From positions 12,010-49,913 of the forward strand of contig DCHS01000041.1 in the NCBI GenBank assembly GCA_002314875.1: 37,904 nucleotides of DNA. Reading direction: 5' to 3'. Below, in pieces: positions 1 to 8,408 of the stretch (positions within the stretch are counted from its first letter, which is position 1; the number at the start of each line of letters is the position of its first letter). A program made the position numbers and the translations under genes. This stretch comes from Prevotellaceae bacterium UBA1746. GTDB taxonomy: Bacteria > Bacteroidota > Bacteroidia > Bacteroidales > Bacteroidaceae. The notes below the pieces were generated by a model. The model saw only the letters and a list, made by a program, of their open reading frames with translations. It had not been told where the DNA came from and ran no database searches.

Positions 1-1572
1 GCAGATGGCTTCAGCGTTCTCGATGTGGATACCCTGAAAGACTATCGCAGCAAGGAGTGGTACAAGGTTTCGCACGACACCGGTAAGTCCCACTGGACCA
101 AGCCTTTCCTTGAGTCCAATGACTCCATCATCATCACCGCCTACACCACTCCGCTCTACGATGCGAATGGCAAGATCTACGCCGTACTGTCCTTGGATCT
201 CAACCTGAATGTCATGGCGGACTCTTTGCAGTCCCTCCGTCCCTACCCCACTTCCATGTTGACGGTCATGGACCAGGATTTGCGTTTCGTGGCCCATCCC
301 AATCGGGATTATATCATGAACGAAACCCTCGAATCGCTGATTGCAAAAGCTGATTACGCTCCCAATATGCAGATTATCGAGGCCATCAAAACTGGCGTTC
401 GCGGAAAGGATACCTACAATACTAACGAGGACAAGGTTTTTGTGTACTATGCTCCCGATCCCAAGACAGGATGGACCATTACTCTCGAAGTGCCGCGCCA
501 GGAAATTGCCAAGGGCTACGACAAGATGTTCAAGACGCTGATGGCGATCATGATACTTGGCATTCTCCTCCTCCTCGCTGTCTGCGTTTATATTATCAAT
601 CGCATCACAAAGCCCCTCGAGAACTTCGCCGATGCTGCCCGCCAGATTTCTCACGGCGATTTTGATGTAAAACTCCCCGTCATCACGGACCACAACGAAT
701 TGTACGATTTGCGTGCCGCTCTGGTTTCTATGAAACAGTCACTGAATCAGTACATTGCGGATTTGGAAGAATCGACAAAGAGCAAGGCCACCATCGAAGG
801 AGAACTGAATATCGCCCGCAACATTCAGATGGCGATGGTACCGAAGATTTTCCCGCCCTACCCAGACCGTTCAGATGTGGATATCCATGCTTCGCTCACA
901 CCGGCGAAGGCTGTCGGCGGTGATCTCTACGATTTCCTCCTCGACGGAGACAACTTCTATTTCTGCATCGGTGATGTTTCCGGCAAGGGCGTTCCTGCTT
1001 CGCTTTTCATGGCCATCACGCGCACCCTTTTCCGCAATACGGCGGCAGTGGCAAAGGCTCCGGCAAAGATTGCTAAGGCACTCAACGATGCCATCACAGA
1101 GGGCAATGAGGAGAATATGTTTGTGACGATGTTCATAGGTTGTCTGAATCTAAAAACCGGCGAACTCTCTTGCTGTAACTGCGGTCATAATGCTCCTATC
1201 ATCAATGCCGTTCCCACCGCTTCCGGACTCGCCTATTCAACCCGCGTTCGTTTCATGGACTTCGTGCCCACCAACATCCCTATCGGCGTGATGGCCGGTT
1301 TCGATTTCGAAGAGTCCGTGCTTCACATGGCTCCCGGTATAACCCTCTTCCTCTATACCGACGGTGTAACTGAAGCGGAAGACAAGAACCAGCAACTCTA
1401 CGGGGATCAGCGCCTTCTCAAGACTTTGCGAAATTGCAAACCTGGAACAACTGCGCAGGATGTTATTTCCTGCATTGCACAGGATGTCCAAAGCCATGCT
1501 GTTGATGCAGTGCAGAGTGACGATATCACGATGTTCTGCTTGCGCTATACGCCTTCAGATGGTGATGAATAA
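1..1572 (+). CDS. Membrane sensor with Cache, HAMP and SpoIIE/PP2C phosphatase domains (5' partial)
   Basis: The reading frame is open to the left edge, so the N-terminus and first membrane segment are missing. What remains is the distal part of a periplasmic dCache-like sensor (to about nt 520), one transmembrane helix (about nt 535-600, rich in I/L/V), a HAMP linker (KPLENFADAARQIS, about nt 605-690), a short coiled coil, then a SpoIIE-type serine phosphatase domain (about nt 800-1550). Metal-binding motifs GGDLYDF, GDVSGKGV and TDGVTE are all present, so it should be active. In this family the enzyme dephosphorylates a STAS-domain antagonist in response to a ligand or stress. It is followed after 70 bp by an RsbW-like kinase gene on the same strand, and a STAS-containing regulator lies just beyond, so the substrate is probably encoded here. 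The ligand cannot be told from sequence. Confidence 0.9.
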   Translation, partial: ADGFSVLDVDTLKDYRSKEWYKVSHDTGKSHWTKPFLESNDSIIITAYTTPLYDANGKIYAVLSLDLNLNVMADSLQSLRPYPTSMLTVMDQDLRFVAHPNRDYIMNETLESLIAKADYAPNMQIIEAIKTGVRGKDTYNTNEDKVFVYYAPDPKTGWTITLEVPRQEIAKGYDKMFKTLMAIMILGILLLLAVCVYIINRITKPLENFADAARQISHGDFDVKLPVITDHNELYDLRAALVSMKQSLNQYIADLEESTKSKATIEGELNIARNIQMAMVPKIFPPYPDRSDVDIHASLTPAKAVGGDLYDFLLDGDNFYFCIGDVSGKGVPASLFMAITRTLFRNTAAVAKAPAKIAKALNDAITEGNEENMFVTMFIGCLNLKTGELSCCNCGHNAPIINAVPTASGLAYSTRVRFMDFVPTNIPIGVMAGFDFEESVLHMAPGITLFLYTDGVTEAEDKNQQLYGDQRLLKTLRNCKPGTTAQDVISCIAQDVQSHAVDAVQSDDITMFCLRYTPSDGDE

Positions 1573-1642
1573 AGCGCTATAAATCAAACTTTTCATATTT
1601 TTTATCTAATTTTATTAATTAACTCTTTTACAACGCTGTTTT

Positions 1643-2047
1643 ATGCGACTCACACTTACCAATGACCCTGAAAATCTCGCTCTTCTCGCGCCCTTTGTCG
1701 AGGAGATGGCCGAGCATTTTGGAATACCCCATGAGGTGGCGTTCCAGGTCAACTTGGCCCTTGACGAGGCGTTGGTAAATGTAGTCCATTATGCATATCC
1801 AGAAGGCACCGAGGGCGAAATTGTCCTCGATGCCGATAGGAGTGGCGACAGGCTTGTCCTGCGGTTGATCGATAGCGGTGCACCCTTCGACCCTACATTG
1901 AAAGGAGATGATGTGGATACGGATTTGCCGGCGGAGGAGCGCGCCATCGGTGGTCTCGGCATCTTCCTCATCAAACAGATGATGGACAATGTCACTTACG
2001 AACGCACCGCCACGCAAAACATATTGACATTAGAAAAGAAAATATGA
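1643..2047 (+). CDS. RsbW/SpoIIAB-like ATP-binding serine kinase (HATPase_c_2)
   Basis: A 134-residue single-domain GHKL ATPase of the anti-sigma-factor kinase type. The N box (ALDEALVNVVHYAY, with E and N), the G1 box (DSGAPFDP) and the G2 box (GGLGIFLIKQMMD) are intact. The length is typical of RsbW-type kinases. Such proteins phosphorylate a STAS antagonist on serine and, in classical systems, also bind a sigma factor. No sigma factor is seen nearby. The likely partner is the STAS domain encoded on the opposite strand at 2110-3525, and the likely opposing phosphatase is the gene just upstream. The start ATG follows an AT-rich 70-bp gap, and the stop codon lies inside the stem of the shared terminator. 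Confidence 0.88.
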   Translation: MRLTLTNDPENLALLAPFVEEMAEHFGIPHEVAFQVNLALDEALVNVVHYAYPEGTEGEIVLDADRSGDRLVLRLIDSGAPFDPTLKGDDVDTDLPAEERAIGGLGIFLIKQMMDNVTYERTATQNILTLEKKI

Positions 2048-2078
2048 GGTAGTTCCCATTGAGAACTACCTCATATTA
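2042..2078. terminator. Bidirectional terminator between convergent signalling genes
   Basis: Perfect 14-bp inverted repeat (2042-2055 with 2063-2076) and a 7-nt loop. It covers the TGA stop of the kinase gene and lies about 35 bp from the stop of the convergent STAS-AraC gene. Flanks are AT-rich on both sides, so it can serve both transcripts. Confidence 0.8.
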
Positions 2079-2109
2079 TTAATCACATAGAGATGCGATA
2101 ACAAAAGAC

Positions 2110-3525
2110 TTATTCATGATTCTCCAGATACTGGGAGGGAAGGCAACCATACTTCTGCTTGAAGAGGCGGCGGAAGGTGTGATCGTTGTTGAAACCGGCC
2201 TCGTAGCAGATCTGGGACTTCTGGGTACGGCCCTCGCGGATGAGCTGGACGGCGTACTCGAGACGCATCGTGTTGATATATTCGTTGAAGGTCGTATGAA
2301 GCACCTTGTTGAAATAATCAGAAACATAGTGGCGGTTCGTTGCGAGACGGCTGGCCACCCAGTCAATGTTCACATCGCTGCGCAGATAGAATCTGTCGCG
2401 CTCCAACTTGCGCATTTCTTCGTTGAAATCCATCTTAAAACGGAGACGAGAGAGAATCTCTTCCCAACGGTCAGCTACACGTTCCTGGAAATCTTTCTTT
2501 GCTGCCTCTACCGCCGCTTCGCTCGGTTCGCCGTCAAGGGTCAAACGCGTGAAGTCAGCAATCATGGAGAGCAAGGTGATATTTTCGCGGTTGCGACGAA
2601 TGGTCTCTTCTGATTCCATATCGTAATAAGAACCCATGAAAATATCGAAATACTCGCCACGCTGCTCTTCGGTCAATGTAGAATAAAGATGTGCCAAGTC
2701 AAGAACAGGATTACCGTAACCCGCATCGCCCATATCGGTGAAGATGGTTTCCTCGTTCTGCTTCATGATGCATTCCAAACGGAGTTTTCCGTGGAGCAAA
2801 GCAGAAGAATCGGGGAGAACGCTCAACATCTGCTGGAGTTTTTCCACCGCTTCTTCACCGAGATACGGAGCCAGCGTGTTGATGCGCTTCTTCACCATGG
2901 CGTGGAGCGAAGAAAATTCGCCGTCGGGCTCTATCACCTGTTCATGGAGATTGCGGATCATGTCGCCCAATTCCGGCGCACTGATCTCCATGGTGGTTGT
3001 TCTTTCGTAAATCAGACCATAACGATCGCCGACCATCACGATGTCAAAAGCCATTGCGGTGGGAACACCCAGCACAAAGACTTCCTTCGCCATCTTGACC
3101 TCATTGTCAACGTCTGCCTTGGTCGTTCCCTCAGGAAAGACCTTCAGTACGGTGTCTTCCGTCAAACGATAGACATCCTTCGTGCCGTTGACCAGTTCGC
3201 AGCCGTCGATGCTGACGTTGCGGAGCGCCTTTTCGATGGTGATGATCTTGTGGAATCCTGTGATTTTGAATACATTGTAAACTTCAGGATTTGCACCGAC
3301 AATCTTCATGTTCTCGTGGTTCTTCTTCAAGGTGAGGAACACACGGAGGCCCATGCTGGAGATGAACGACATCGCCGTTGCATCGATGACGAGGCTCTCA
3401 GCATCATCGTGAGAACCAGTAATTTCCAGTAATTCTTTTTGCAGTTTTGCCGCTTCCGCAGCATCTACTCTGCCAGAAATGGCAATGGTCAAAACACCGT
3501 CGTTATACGTCTTTTGAATTTCCAT
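2110..3525 (-). CDS. STAS - APH-like pseudokinase - AraC fusion regulator
   Basis: A 471-residue protein with three parts. Residues 1-105 are a STAS anti-sigma-antagonist domain (SFISSMGLRVFL; Ser57 aligns with the phosphoserine of SpoIIAA). Residues about 115-350 resemble the TIGR02172 branch of the aminoglycoside phosphotransferase/choline kinase fold (KVFPEGTTKADVDNEVKMA, GNPVLDLAHLY). Residues about 370-471 are an AraC-type double helix-turn-helix. In the kinase-like part the catalytic loop, normally HGDxHxxN, reads HGKLRLEC (residues 245-252), losing the catalytic Asp and the metal-binding Asn; the later Asp (TDM, 264) remains. It is therefore likely a binding or regulatory module and not an enzyme. 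I chose the ATG at 3525 because the seven-codon longer form starts with TTG and 3525 begins exactly at the usual STAS start. Probable role: a transcription factor switched by phosphorylation of its STAS domain. Confidence 0.85.
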   Translation of the reverse strand: MEIQKTYNDGVLTIAISGRVDAAEAAKLQKELLEITGSHDDAESLVIDATAMSFISSMGLRVFLTLKKNHENMKIVGANPEVYNVFKITGFHKIITIEKALRNVSIDGCELVNGTKDVYRLTEDTVLKVFPEGTTKADVDNEVKMAKEVFVLGVPTAMAFDIVMVGDRYGLIYERTTTMEISAPELGDMIRNLHEQVIEPDGEFSSLHAMVKKRINTLAPYLGEEAVEKLQQMLSVLPDSSALLHGKLRLECIMKQNEETIFTDMGDAGYGNPVLDLAHLYSTLTEEQRGEYFDIFMGSYYDMESEETIRRNRENITLLSMIADFTRLTLDGEPSEAAVEAAKKDFQERVADRWEEILSRLRFKMDFNEEMRKLERDRFYLRSDVNIDWVASRLATNRHYVSDYFNKVLHTTFNEYINTMRLEYAVQLIREGRTQKSQICYEAGFNNDHTFRRLFKQKYGCLPSQYLENHE

Positions 3526-3550
3526 AAGATATGTATAGTTTTTCAAGGTA

Positions 3551-3582
3551 CAAAATTAGTGTTTTTTTAGGAAACGAGCAAA
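3551..3582 (-). promoter_or_regulatory. Bacteroidota-type promoter of the STAS-AraC gene
   Basis: On the minus strand, TAATTTTG (3558-3551) matches the -7 consensus TAnnTTTG, and TTTG (3582-3579) sits 20 bp upstream as the -33 box. It places the transcript start about 20 nt before the ATG at 3525. Confidence 0.7.
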
Positions 3583-3716
3583 TATAACTCCATAAAAATG
3601 ACCACGAAAACACCGAACGCCCTCAAATGTTGCTTTTATTCGGGATATGAACTTATTTTTATCGGCTTAATTTTAATAAAATATAATTCGCAAGGGCCAA
3701 TTCTTAAATCATTCCC

Positions 3717-3746
3717 TTGCCATTTCGATATTTCTTTGTATTTTTG
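3717..3746 (+). promoter_or_regulatory. Bacteroidota-type promoter of the DUF3667 gene
   Basis: -33 TTG (3717-3719), a 19-bp spacer, and -7 TATTTTTG (3739-3746), followed by an A-rich leader of about 20 nt to the ATG at 3770. Confidence 0.7.
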
Positions 3747-3769
3747 CAGCACAAAAACAAAATTTTAAA

Positions 3770-4660
3770 ATGGAGAAAGACTTACTCGAAAAACTTCGTG
3801 ATGGTTCGCACATGCAAGGTTTCAATGTTGATGAAGCCGAAGAGCACAAGTGTCTGAACTGCGGTACTACCTACCGTGGCAATTATTGTCCCTATTGCCG
3901 TCAGAAAGCAACCACAAAACGCCTGAACTTGCTGGAAACTTTCAAGAATTTCTTCGGAAGATTCACGAAGATTGACCAAGGTCTGCTGCATACGGTTTTT
4001 GACCTCATCTACAGGCCTGCGTATATGGTTCGCGACTACATCACCGGTTACCGTACGGAATATGTCGATCCGCTGCTGCTGATGATTGTCCTCATTGCCA
4101 TCAGAGTCTTTGTTCCTGGAATTACAAATGATGTAGTGAAACCCATTAGCGAGGAATACTACCAACTTTTAGCAGATCATCAGATTGTCTTGAAGTTTGC
4201 CGAGTTCTTACATTGGGTAAGGGGAGATTTCCAACGCTTTGTTATTTTCTTCTGCTGCCTTGTTTCGCCCGCGATACCCTTCACCCTCTGGATAATAAGA
4301 GTAAAGAACAAGCTGAACCTTTCAGAATCGTTGCATCTGATGCTTTATGCTTCTTGCTATTCGCTGATTTTCAGTACGCTTGAGAAGTTACTGTATTATT
4401 TATTCCCGGCAACAGTAGCCTACCATAGTGTATTCAAATTCATTCTTTACAGTCTTGTGTATTTCGTCGCTCTCTCCATGATCTATGTCTGCACACGCAT
4501 GAAGTTGTACAAGATTTTCCTGACAGCTTTTATACTTCCGATTGCCATGATACTTTGCATAACAGTATTAGCAACAATGATTGTAGCGATGTGCTACTAT
4601 TCCTTACCAGAGGAAATGATTGACCAAATCGACGTCGGTGGACTTTTCTTAGGTGTATAA
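3770..4660 (+). CDS. DUF3667 family integral membrane protein with N-terminal zinc ribbon
   Basis: A 296-residue protein. Residues 28-45 hold a zinc-ribbon-like pair of CxxC motifs (CLNCG and CPYCRQK). A conserved soluble stretch follows (LLETFKNFFGRFTKIDQGLL), then several hydrophobic helices between about residues 100 and 290. This matches the DUF3667 family, common in Bacteroidota and of unknown function. It has its own promoter and a terminator, and the downstream gene is convergent, so it is a single-gene unit. The zinc ribbon suggests metal binding on the cytoplasmic side; no reaction can be assigned. Confidence 0.8.
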   Translation: MEKDLLEKLRDGSHMQGFNVDEAEEHKCLNCGTTYRGNYCPYCRQKATTKRLNLLETFKNFFGRFTKIDQGLLHTVFDLIYRPAYMVRDYITGYRTEYVDPLLLMIVLIAIRVFVPGITNDVVKPISEEYYQLLADHQIVLKFAEFLHWVRGDFQRFVIFFCCLVSPAIPFTLWIIRVKNKLNLSESLHLMLYASCYSLIFSTLEKLLYYLFPATVAYHSVFKFILYSLVYFVALSMIYVCTRMKLYKIFLTAFILPIAMILCITVLATMIVAMCYYSLPEEMIDQIDVGGLFLGV

Positions 4661-4703
4661 GGAGGTCCAAAAGAGGAACACACCTCATATATATTATAAT
4701 AAC

Positions 4704-4740
4704 AATACGGCCACGGATGGGATTCCGTGGCCGTATTAAT
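4704..4740. terminator. Bidirectional terminator between convergent genes
   Basis: Perfect 13-bp inverted repeat (4704-4716 with 4725-4737), 8-nt loop, AT-rich on both sides. It ends the DUF3667 transcript and the opposing lipoprotein operon. Confidence 0.8.
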
Positions 4741-4755
4741 TATATAGAGGAGTTA

Positions 4756-5289
4756 TTAGTTTTCCTTGCTAACAACTTTGCCGTTCTTGTATTCGAATTC
4801 GCAAGTCTTAGTCATTACAAGAATGTCAGCATAGACATCGAGAGCTTCTGCGGTAATTCCATCATTCGTGAAAATAACATTACCAGACATGGGGAAATTG
4901 TGCATTTCAAGCTGGCCATCGCCAGTAATTGACATGGTACCCTTTGCGCTGAACTTACAGGGAGCACCGTCAGCTTCTACACCACTCTTTCTCTTTGAAA
5001 CAAACTGCACCTTTGCTGTCTTTGACTTTGCGCCAACAGTCTGGAATTGAATCTTGTTTTCACTAGACTGGGTAACATTGATGGTGTTGGTATTTCCTTC
5101 GAAATCGGTTACGGTGTAGGCACACTCGAAATACTTGAGATAGTCTGCGCTGTATTCGTAATAGATGGTTACAGTGGTAGGATTTGCAACGGGCTCTTCT
5201 CCTCCATCATCATCATTAGAACAGGAAACAGAGACGAAAGCTAAAAATGCAACGAGAATAGTTGCAAGGATGTAAAGAAAATTTTTCAT
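4756..5289 (-). CDS. Small predicted lipoprotein, unknown function
   Basis: A 177-residue protein with a signal peptide and lipobox ending SVSC (Cys23), followed directly by SNDDDGGEE. Acidic residues after the cysteine are the Bacteroidota lipoprotein export signal, so it is probably displayed on the outer membrane surface. The rest is beta-rich with no motif I recognise. It is the last gene of an apparent three-gene operon: 27 bp separate it from the upstream CarboxypepD_reg gene. Confidence 0.75.
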   Translation of the reverse strand: MKNFLYILATILVAFLAFVSVSCSNDDDGGEEPVANPTTVTIYYEYSADYLKYFECAYTVTDFEGNTNTINVTQSSENKIQFQTVGAKSKTAKVQFVSKRKSGVEADGAPCKFSAKGTMSITGDGQLEMHNFPMSGNVIFTNDGITAEALDVYADILVMTKTCEFEYKNGKVVSKEN

Positions 5290-5316
5290 TGATATTTTTA
5301 TAGATGTATTTATAGA

Positions 5317-6501
5317 TTATTTTGCGTATTTTACGGAGTAGTTGAAGTCAACGGAGATTTCAATGGGCTTGCCTTTGGCTTTAGCCTGTTCGAGTTTGCC
5401 AATTTGCTTTATTAGACGCTTGGTCATATTGCGTTCAATCATGGACATTTTGACTCCATCAGGGTTCTCTTCCATTTTCTTGGCATTTGCAATCCATTCA
5501 TCGATTTCTTTGGCATCGAGCACATCGACAGTCATACTATGGTTGAGACCTACGGGCATATAGATGCCGTTTACCTTGCGGCAGTTAATACGTTCAATGC
5601 TGCCTGTGCTAGTAATTTCTGCTTTCAGAATGCCCCATTCGCCATCGACTATATGGACCTCTGCATTGTCCTTCTTGCCGTTGCTATATTTCAGAATGAA
5701 AACATCCTTGCCATTTTCTTCGTAACTGCCGGCATAGGTGAACTTCTTCTGCTTTTTCTTGCTGGCCCAAGGGACTTCAGTGATATAAACATCGTCAAAA
5801 AGGTTTTCTTCAAGGAAAACATCTGCTTTTTGGAAACCCTTCTTCTGTGCAGCATTGAGTTCGATGTTACTGCTGATGATATGCTGGTTTGAGTCTGTCT
5901 TTTTCTTATTTTTATATACACGATGAAGACCTGCTGCAACCTTAAAATCTGTATTGTCAAAAGCCGTACGAATAACAGCACCTACGCCAGCCATTTTTGC
6001 AGCTGCAATAAGAGTGTTTTTTAAGAATTTTGGAAGGAAACCAGCGACAAAGTCCATGTTATGGCCTTCCATATCGTAGGCGATATCGGCAGTAAACGCC
6101 ACCTTTTTCTTGTTTGCTGCCGCCTTTTCATTCATCTTCTTCAGGATATACTGCGCAGGATCCTGATTGTTGGGAAGAACGAAGGCTGATGAGAGCTGTA
6201 CAGGCTGAAGTTCGAGTACAACATCGGTATAGGTGAACTTGTTGTCCTCAACGGTTACCACCTTCTTCAGTGTCTGGTAACCCAGGTGGGAATACTCTAC
6301 CTCGTACTTGCCGGGTGTCAAACCACGGACGAGATAGTCACCATCGCCATTGGCAACAGCAGTAACACCGACTGCAGGCACATAGATGGTTGTGTAACTA
6401 CCATCGAGGGAGTCACAAAGTGCAACGTGACCCTTGATGAACTGTGCTGATGCTGCCAAAGGGGAAAGCACCAACAGAAGTAATACTAATAAATTTCTCA
6501 T
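5317..6501 (-). CDS. Secreted protein with N-terminal CarboxypepD_reg-like domain
   Basis: A 394-residue protein with a signal peptide (cleavage near ASAQF). Residues about 20-100 form a carboxypeptidase-regulatory-like beta sandwich (GHVALCDSLDG..., then DGDYLVRGLTPGKYEVEYSH and LGYQTLKKVV). The motif DPAQYILKKMNEKA that follows resembles the start of DUF5686-type proteins. The remainder has basic stretches and a DUF5686-like beta pattern but is much shorter than that family and lacks an obvious barrel. Likely periplasmic or outer-membrane associated. It is 30 bp downstream of the AraC-type regulator gene and 27 bp upstream of the lipoprotein gene, so the three are probably cotranscribed. 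The function is unknown. Confidence 0.7.
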   Translation of the reverse strand: MRNLLVLLLLVLSPLAASAQFIKGHVALCDSLDGSYTTIYVPAVGVTAVANGDGDYLVRGLTPGKYEVEYSHLGYQTLKKVVTVEDNKFTYTDVVLELQPVQLSSAFVLPNNQDPAQYILKKMNEKAAANKKKVAFTADIAYDMEGHNMDFVAGFLPKFLKNTLIAAAKMAGVGAVIRTAFDNTDFKVAAGLHRVYKNKKKTDSNQHIISSNIELNAAQKKGFQKADVFLEENLFDDVYITEVPWASKKKQKKFTYAGSYEENGKDVFILKYSNGKKDNAEVHIVDGEWGILKAEITSTGSIERINCRKVNGIYMPVGLNHSMTVDVLDAKEIDEWIANAKKMEENPDGVKMSMIERNMTKRLIKQIGKLEQAKAKGKPIEISVDFNYSVKYAK

Positions 6502-6531
6502 TTTATATATTTTAAATAATTATTTTCTGGA

Positions 6532-8280
6532 TTAATTTGCCTCGACGATGGCTTCTTCTTCGTTCTCTTTCTGTGAAGCGAGCCATTCGGCAGGAGTCAT
6601 ATTTTCGAAGTTCTTGAAGTGACGGTAGAGGGCCTGGCGATTGTCGAAACCGCAACGGATGGCGATCTGCTCCATCGTAAGCGATGGTTCCTCAAGCAAC
6701 AGTTTCTTGGCGTCTTCGATGCGGTATTTCGCCAGCCAGTTCCGGAAGGTCAAACCCGAATACTGGTTGATGGCATTTGAAATATACGAGCGGTTGGTTA
6801 CCAATTGCTCAGAGAGTTGCTGGATCGTGTAGTCGGAGTTGCGGAAAGGCTTGAAGGTTTCCATAATGGCGACGGCACGATGGTAAAGCGCTTCCATCTG
6901 GTACGTATTTTCTTCCGTCCGCACCGTATTTTCTTTCTCCTTCATTTCCACAATTCTCTGCTGCGCCTGAGCAAGTTCTGCACTCATAGCGCTGTGCTTC
7001 TGGTGCATTCTGCGAATCTGGCGAATGGCCAAGAACAGGAGAAGAGCGGCTATTGAAAAGAGGATGAAGATGATGGCAATCAAATACTTAGACTGCACGC
7101 GCTTGAATTTCAGTTCGTGTTCCTGCAACTTGAACTGCACTGACGCATTGGCAACGGCTTTTTCGTAATCGCGTGAATGAAGGCTGTCTTTCAGAGCGAG
7201 TATGCGCTGTAGACAGAGATTGTCTTCAGCTGTGCTTCCTTCTTTCTCCGCTATCATTCGTTCGCGTTCCAGCAGTTCGAGATAATTGTCCGAAATGGTG
7301 TCATTACCAGCATACGCCTTGGCCTCAGCAATGCGCTGCTTGGCTTCCGCATAGTTGCCAAAGACAATGAGGGGATGGATGATGGCTTGCGAAACGGCAG
7401 GATTATTGGCTTCCGATGTGTTGCAGAAATGTTTGTACCAAATCTTTGCAGAATCGAGTTTCTCCAACTGAACATAGGCCTCGACCAATTGTGCGGTGAT
7501 GGGAGTTTCGTAATATTGGATAAACTCATCAATCGCGGTCGAATCACTGACAATGGCGGGCGGAATGTTTGTAATGCTTTTGGGTGACTGCTTGATTTCT
7601 GACAGACGACGAAGGGCCTGCTGCGCATTTTTGCAGGTTTCTTCTGATCTTCCGCAGGCATTCAGCGAAATGTTAAGTTTCTTGATGGTATTGAAATATG
7701 CCACGACGGAAGACCAGCTATTATGCTTTTGGGAAAGTTTCAAGGCTTTGTACAATGCCTTGAGACCTTCGTCCGTCTGCTTCATCTTGCAGAACGCAAG
7801 TCCTGTGTAGCAGAGAAAATCTGCTTCGTCACCACTCAGGTTCTCATTATCATGTGTCAGATTGATACCTTCCGTGGCGTATTGAACCACCGCCTCGTTG
7901 TCTCCGAGGGTGGACGCTGCTGCCGTCATCAGATTGTACAAACGGACACGGAAAATCAGTTCGTCTTCGCTGTTAAGTTCGTTCCATACTTTGTTTTCGA
8001 GGAGTTCGTTGCAGATGGTCAGGCAACTGTCTGGCCGCTGAAAACCGTTGTATGCGACTATAGCCTTGAAATAGGTTCCCCAGGATTTCTCGAGATTATT
8101 CAAAATCATCGCAGAATCAAGCAGAACCATCGCGCGCTCCGGCTCGCTCATAAAATGAGCCATGGCAGAATCCTCACAATACGGTGTATCAGTATTATTG
8201 GTCACAACCGTCTTTCCTCTGTTGCAGGCGCAGAGAAAAACACTCACAATGGCAAGGATTAAGAATAGGCGTTTCGTCAT
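6532..8280 (-). CDS. TPR - transmembrane - AraC family membrane-bound regulator
   Basis: A 582-residue protein. It begins with a signal/lipobox-like segment (LCAC, Cys19). About 370 residues of helical repeats follow (SEPERAMVLLDSAM, ALYKALKLSQKH), which look like periplasmic TPRs. A strong transmembrane helix lies near residue 410 (IAIIFILFSIAALLLFLAI), then a basic coiled coil and a C-terminal AraC helix-turn-helix (YISNAINQYSGLTFRNWL, IAIRCGFDNRQALYRHFKN). This architecture is frequent in Bacteroidales and is thought to pass a periplasmic signal directly to DNA. I chose ATG 8280; the longer form would use TTG at 8301, inside the likely -7 box. It is the first gene of the operon with the two downstream secreted proteins and probably regulates it. 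Confidence 0.85.
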   Translation of the reverse strand: MTKRLFLILAIVSVFLCACNRGKTVVTNNTDTPYCEDSAMAHFMSEPERAMVLLDSAMILNNLEKSWGTYFKAIVAYNGFQRPDSCLTICNELLENKVWNELNSEDELIFRVRLYNLMTAAASTLGDNEAVVQYATEGINLTHDNENLSGDEADFLCYTGLAFCKMKQTDEGLKALYKALKLSQKHNSWSSVVAYFNTIKKLNISLNACGRSEETCKNAQQALRRLSEIKQSPKSITNIPPAIVSDSTAIDEFIQYYETPITAQLVEAYVQLEKLDSAKIWYKHFCNTSEANNPAVSQAIIHPLIVFGNYAEAKQRIAEAKAYAGNDTISDNYLELLERERMIAEKEGSTAEDNLCLQRILALKDSLHSRDYEKAVANASVQFKLQEHELKFKRVQSKYLIAIIFILFSIAALLLFLAIRQIRRMHQKHSAMSAELAQAQQRIVEMKEKENTVRTEENTYQMEALYHRAVAIMETFKPFRNSDYTIQQLSEQLVTNRSYISNAINQYSGLTFRNWLAKYRIEDAKKLLLEEPSLTMEQIAIRCGFDNRQALYRHFKNFENMTPAEWLASQKENEEEAIVEAN

Positions 8281-8298
8281 TTTTACAGATTTGAACTG

Positions 8299-8306
8299 CA
8301 AAATTA
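8299..8306 (-). promoter_or_regulatory. Probable -7 promoter box of the TPR-AraC operon
   Basis: TAATTTTG on the minus strand fits TAnnTTTG and lies about 20 bp upstream of ATG 8280. No -33 TTTG is found at 19-21 bp; the nearest is at 25 bp (8335-8332), inside the palindrome that starts at 8331. This could mean an activator-dependent promoter. Confidence 0.45.
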
Positions 8307-8327
8307 CTATTTCATAGAAATAAACAC

Positions 8328-8381
8328 GTCACAAAACATAAAAAACCGATAAATTTTGGTCTGTTTTTTATGTTTTGTTAC
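8328..8381. promoter_or_regulatory. Perfect 16-bp palindrome upstream of the TPR-AraC operon
   Basis: ACAAAACATAAAAAAC (8331-8346) is repeated exactly in inverted orientation at 8363-8378, with a 16-nt centre; the outer 3 bp extend it with one mismatch. It covers the -33 region of the minus-strand operon, so an operator is plausible. It could also fold as an AT-rich hairpin in a transcript. Confidence 0.55.
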
Positions 8382-8408
8382 ATTTCCGCTTGCTAACTTC
8401 GTTGTTTT

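Noticed and set aside
2480..3180. Aminoglycoside resistance gene, because of the APH-like domain
   Set aside because: The catalytic Asp and metal-binding Asn are missing and the domain is embedded in a STAS-AraC regulator; resistance is not supported.
3526..3546. TTG 3546 as start of the STAS-AraC gene
   Set aside because: ATG 3525 begins exactly at the STAS domain and has a promoter at the right distance; the extra seven residues have no match to STAS starts.
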